NCBI GenBank assembly: GCA_963767565.1 | Contig: CAVYEG010000006.1 | Coordinates: forward strand, 1,426,001-1,490,000 | Length of the DNA: 64,000 nucleotides | Direction of reading: 5' to 3' | Origin: Palsa-504 sp963767565 | GTDB lineage: Bacteria > Actinomycetota > Actinomycetes > Streptosporangiales > Streptosporangiaceae | Shown here: piece after piece, positions 61,940 through 64,000 of the stretch | Layout: each line of letters starts with the position of its first letter | Numbering within the stretch: position 1 is the stretch's first letter | The notes under the pieces: model-generated | Database searches by the model: none | What the model was told of the DNA's origin: nothing | The model's input: only the letters and a program-made list of their open reading frames with translations | Position numbers and translations under genes: made by a program

Positions 61940-63612
61940 ATGACCGCCCAGGACGAGACGATCCGTACCGCGATCATCACCGTTGACGACGACCCGGGTG
62001 TCTCCCGCGCCGTGGCCCGTGACCTGCGGCGCCGCTACGCGGACCGGCACCGGATCGTGCGCGCCGAGTCGGCCGCGGCGGCGCTGGACGCGCTGCGGCA
62101 GATGAAACTGCGCGGCGAGCTCGTGGCACTGATCCTGGCCGACTACCGGATGCCGGAGATGAACGGCATCGAGTTCCTCGAGCAGGCCATGGACATCTAT
62201 CCCGGTGCCCGCCGGGTCCTGCTCACCGCCTACGCCGACACCAACGCGGCGATCGAGGCGATCAACGTCGTCGACCTCGACCACTACCTGCTCAAGCCGT
62301 GGGACCCGCCGGAGGAGAAGCTGTACCCGGTGGTGGACGCGCTGCTCGACGCGTGGCTGGCCTCGGATCACCGGCCGGTGCCCGAGACCAAGGTGGTGGG
62401 CCACCGGTGGTCGGCGCGCTCCTCGGAGGTCCGCGAGTTCCTGGCCCGCAACCAGGTGCCGTACCGGTGGTACCAGTCCGACGAGCCGGAAGGGCAGCGG
62501 CTGCTGGCCGCGGCCGGAGCCGACGGCCGCGCGCTGCCGGTGGTGATCACCCCGGACGGGGAGCCGATGGTCGAGCCCAGCGACACCGAGCTGGCCAGCC
62601 GGGTCGGCCTGGCCACCACCCCGGCCAAGGACTTCTACGACCTCATCGTGATCGGCGGCGGGCCGGCCTGGGCGCGGCGGTGTACGGCGCCTCGGAGGGG
62701 CTGCGGACCGTGCTGGTGGAGCGGACCGCGACCGGCGGGCAGGCGGGCCAGAGCTCCAGGATCGAGAACTACCTGGGCTTCCCCGACGGGGTGTCGGGGG
62801 CGCAGCTGACCGACCGGGCCCGGCGGCAGGCCACGAAGTTCGGCGCCGAGGTGCTCACCACGCGCGATGTGGTCCGGCTGGAAGTCTGCGGTTCGGCCCG
62901 CCGGGTCAGGTTCGCGGATGGCACCTCGACCGACGCGCACACCGTCATCCTGGCCACCGGCGTGTCCTACCGGCAGCTGAACGCGCCAGGTCTGGACGGG
63001 CTGACCGGGCGCGGGGTGTACTACGGCTCCGCGCTCACCGAGGCGACCGCGTGCCTCGGGCAGGACATCTACATCGTGGGCGGGGCGAACTCGGCCGGGC
63101 AGGCCGCGGTGTACCTGTCGCGGCACGCCAAGTCGGTCACGATCCTGGTCCGCGGGTCGTCGCTGGAACGGTCCATGTCCTACTACCTGATCAGGCAGAT
63201 CGCCGACATCCCGAACATCGCCGTGCGGACCTGCACCGAGGTCATCGCGGCCGAAGGTCAGGATCACCTGGAGCGGCTGACGCTGCGCAACACCGCCGAC
63301 GGGCGTACGGAAATTGTGGACGCCCAGATGCTGTTCTTGTTCATCGGTGCGGCGCCGCTCACCGACTGGCTGGACGGCGTGGTCGCGCGGGACCCGAGGG
63401 GGTTCGTGATCGCGGGACCGGATCTGTCCGTCGGCGGGGAGCGGCCGCCGGGCTGGGATCTTGACCGGATGCCGTACCACCTGGAGACCAGCGTGCCCGG
63501 AGTGTTCGTGGCCGGGGACGCCCGGGCCGAATCGGCCAAGCGGGTTGCCTCCGCCGTCGGGGAGGGCGCGCTGGCCGTCATGCTGGTGCATCGTTACCTG
63601 GAGAAGACATGA
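61940..63612 (+). pseudogene. Response regulator fused to thioredoxin reductase-like oxidoreductase, frameshifted
   Basis: From ATG 61940. Receiver domain with acidic pocket (TAIITVDDDPG), phosphoacceptor Asp in LILADYRMPEMNG, Thr in VLLTAYAD and Lys in YLLKPWDPPEE; then a glutaredoxin-like domain without Cys pair (about 62390–62630); then an FAD domain (DLIVIGGGPA). At about 62665–62672 the frame changes (expected GGGPAGLGAAVYG; about four bases seem to be missing), and the second frame continues to 63612 with ATGGQAGQSSRIENYLGFPD, YIVGGANSAGQAAVYLSR and VFVAGDARAESAKRVASAVG. The usual CxxC of TrxR is absent. It overlaps the next gene by 4 bases. Could be a real mutation or an assembly error. 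Confidence 0.8.
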
Positions 63613-64000
63613 CCGAGGAAGCCGAAGCCGGAGCCCAGCCCACAGCCTGGCCGCCCAACGCACTGGAGTGCGGCGTCGATGAGTTGCGGACCCTGTTCCT
63701 GTTCGAGAAGCTGACCGACGATCAGCTGCTCTGGCTGTGCGAACGAGGGCACGTCCAGCTGGTCGAGCCCGGGCCGGTGTTCACCGAGGGCGCGCCCGCG
63801 ACCTGCTTCTACGTGCTGCTCGAGGGCACCGTAGCGATGTCGCGCCGGGTCGGGGTGGACGACATCGAGGTGAACCGGACGTCGCAGCGCGGCGTGTACG
63901 CGGGCGCGTTCTCCGCGTACATGGGCGACCGGGTGTCGCAGGTCTACATGAACTCGCTCAAGGCGGTCGCGCCGTGCCGGTTCTACGTGCTCGACGCAGA
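63609..64000 (+). CDS. Cyclic-nucleotide-binding-domain protein (3' end outside window)
   Basis: First 130 residues. After a short Pro-rich start, a cNMP/CRP-type binding domain: LFLFEKLTDDQLLWLCERG, VFTEGAPATCFYVLLEGTVA. In related operons such a domain is followed by a histidine-kinase-type ATPase that partners the receiver/TrxR-like protein; that part lies beyond base 64000 and cannot be confirmed. ATG 63609 overlaps the preceding stop (ATGA), so coupling to the fused regulator is likely. Confidence 0.85.
   Translation, partial: MTEEAEAGAQPTAWPPNALECGVDELRTLFLFEKLTDDQLLWLCERGHVQLVEPGPVFTEGAPATCFYVLLEGTVAMSRRVGVDDIEVNRTSQRGVYAGAFSAYMGDRVSQVYMNSLKAVAPCRFYVLDA

Overview
The window is high-GC DNA (roughly 70 % by eye) from an actinomycete. 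The gene orders rarA–DUF948–DUF6167–alaS, apt–secF–secD–yajC–ruvB–ruvA–ruvC–yebC–pdxT–pdxS and pimA–acyltransferase–pgsA–HIT–thrS are typical of Streptomyces, Streptosporangiales and Mycobacterium chromosomes. GTG/TTG starts and 4-base stop/start overlaps are common. The accessory genes suggest a soil actinomycete, perhaps Streptosporangiales or a relative, but the sequence alone does not settle the family.

Region 1 (1–33.7 kb) is a conserved chromosomal core, almost all on the minus strand. It holds alanyl-, aspartyl- and threonyl-tRNA synthetases, the clamp-loader-like ATPase RarA, the stringent-response enzyme Rel, adenine salvage (Apt), the SecD/SecF/YajC secretion accessory complex, Holliday-junction processing (RuvABC, with a LexA-type box in front of ruvC), PLP synthase (PdxS/PdxT), the phosphatidylinositol mannoside pathway (PgsA, PimA and an acyltransferase), Ap4A-type HIT enzyme and Tex. 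Plus-strand exceptions are an AbiEi/DUF559-type protein, a membrane cyclophilin, a DUF349 protein that has no in-frame stop of its own, and an EF-G-like GTPase.

Region 2 (33.9–42.8 kb) begins with a plus-strand membrane cluster: a SHOCT protein, a PAP2-like/pseudokinase/YbhN triple fusion, a DUF2252 kinase-like protein and a second YbhN-type protein. Small accessory genes follow: a DHFR-like reductase, a CGNR regulator divergent from a repeat-helical protein across a palindromic intergenic region, an alpha/beta hydrolase and an F420/PPOX-type protein.

Region 3 (42.8–50.4 kb) shows decay and acquisition. A truncated GNAT acetyltransferase and a frameshifted aminoglycoside-phosphotransferase-like gene flank an intact inhibitory-type serpin. 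Next comes a GntR-controlled operon for aromatic catabolism (CHA aldolase, 4-oxalomesaconate tautomerase-like PrpF protein, extradiol dioxygenase), driven by a near-consensus promoter that appears to give a leaderless mRNA. A terminator, a VOC protein and a 15-bp tandem repeat array close the region.

Region 4 (50.4–59.9 kb) contains a small membrane protein, D-aminoacyl-tRNA deacylase, asparaginase, an unknown 506-residue protein, two gene remnants (alpha/beta hydrolase and P-type ATPase), and an SDR–DUF5938–acyl-CoA ligase operon facing a TetR regulator across a 16-bp-arm inverted repeat.

Region 5 (59.9–64 kb) has two overlapping sigma-factor genes, a degraded anti-sigma-like frame, an antisense 72-residue acidic protein made of decapeptide repeats, and a response-regulator/thioredoxin-reductase-like fusion (frameshifted) coupled to a cyclic-nucleotide-binding protein that runs off the window.

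No tRNA, rRNA, insertion sequence or CRISPR array was seen. No stretch longer than 300 bases lacks a gene or gene remnant; the larger intergenic gaps are described as features or in the neighbouring gene entries.
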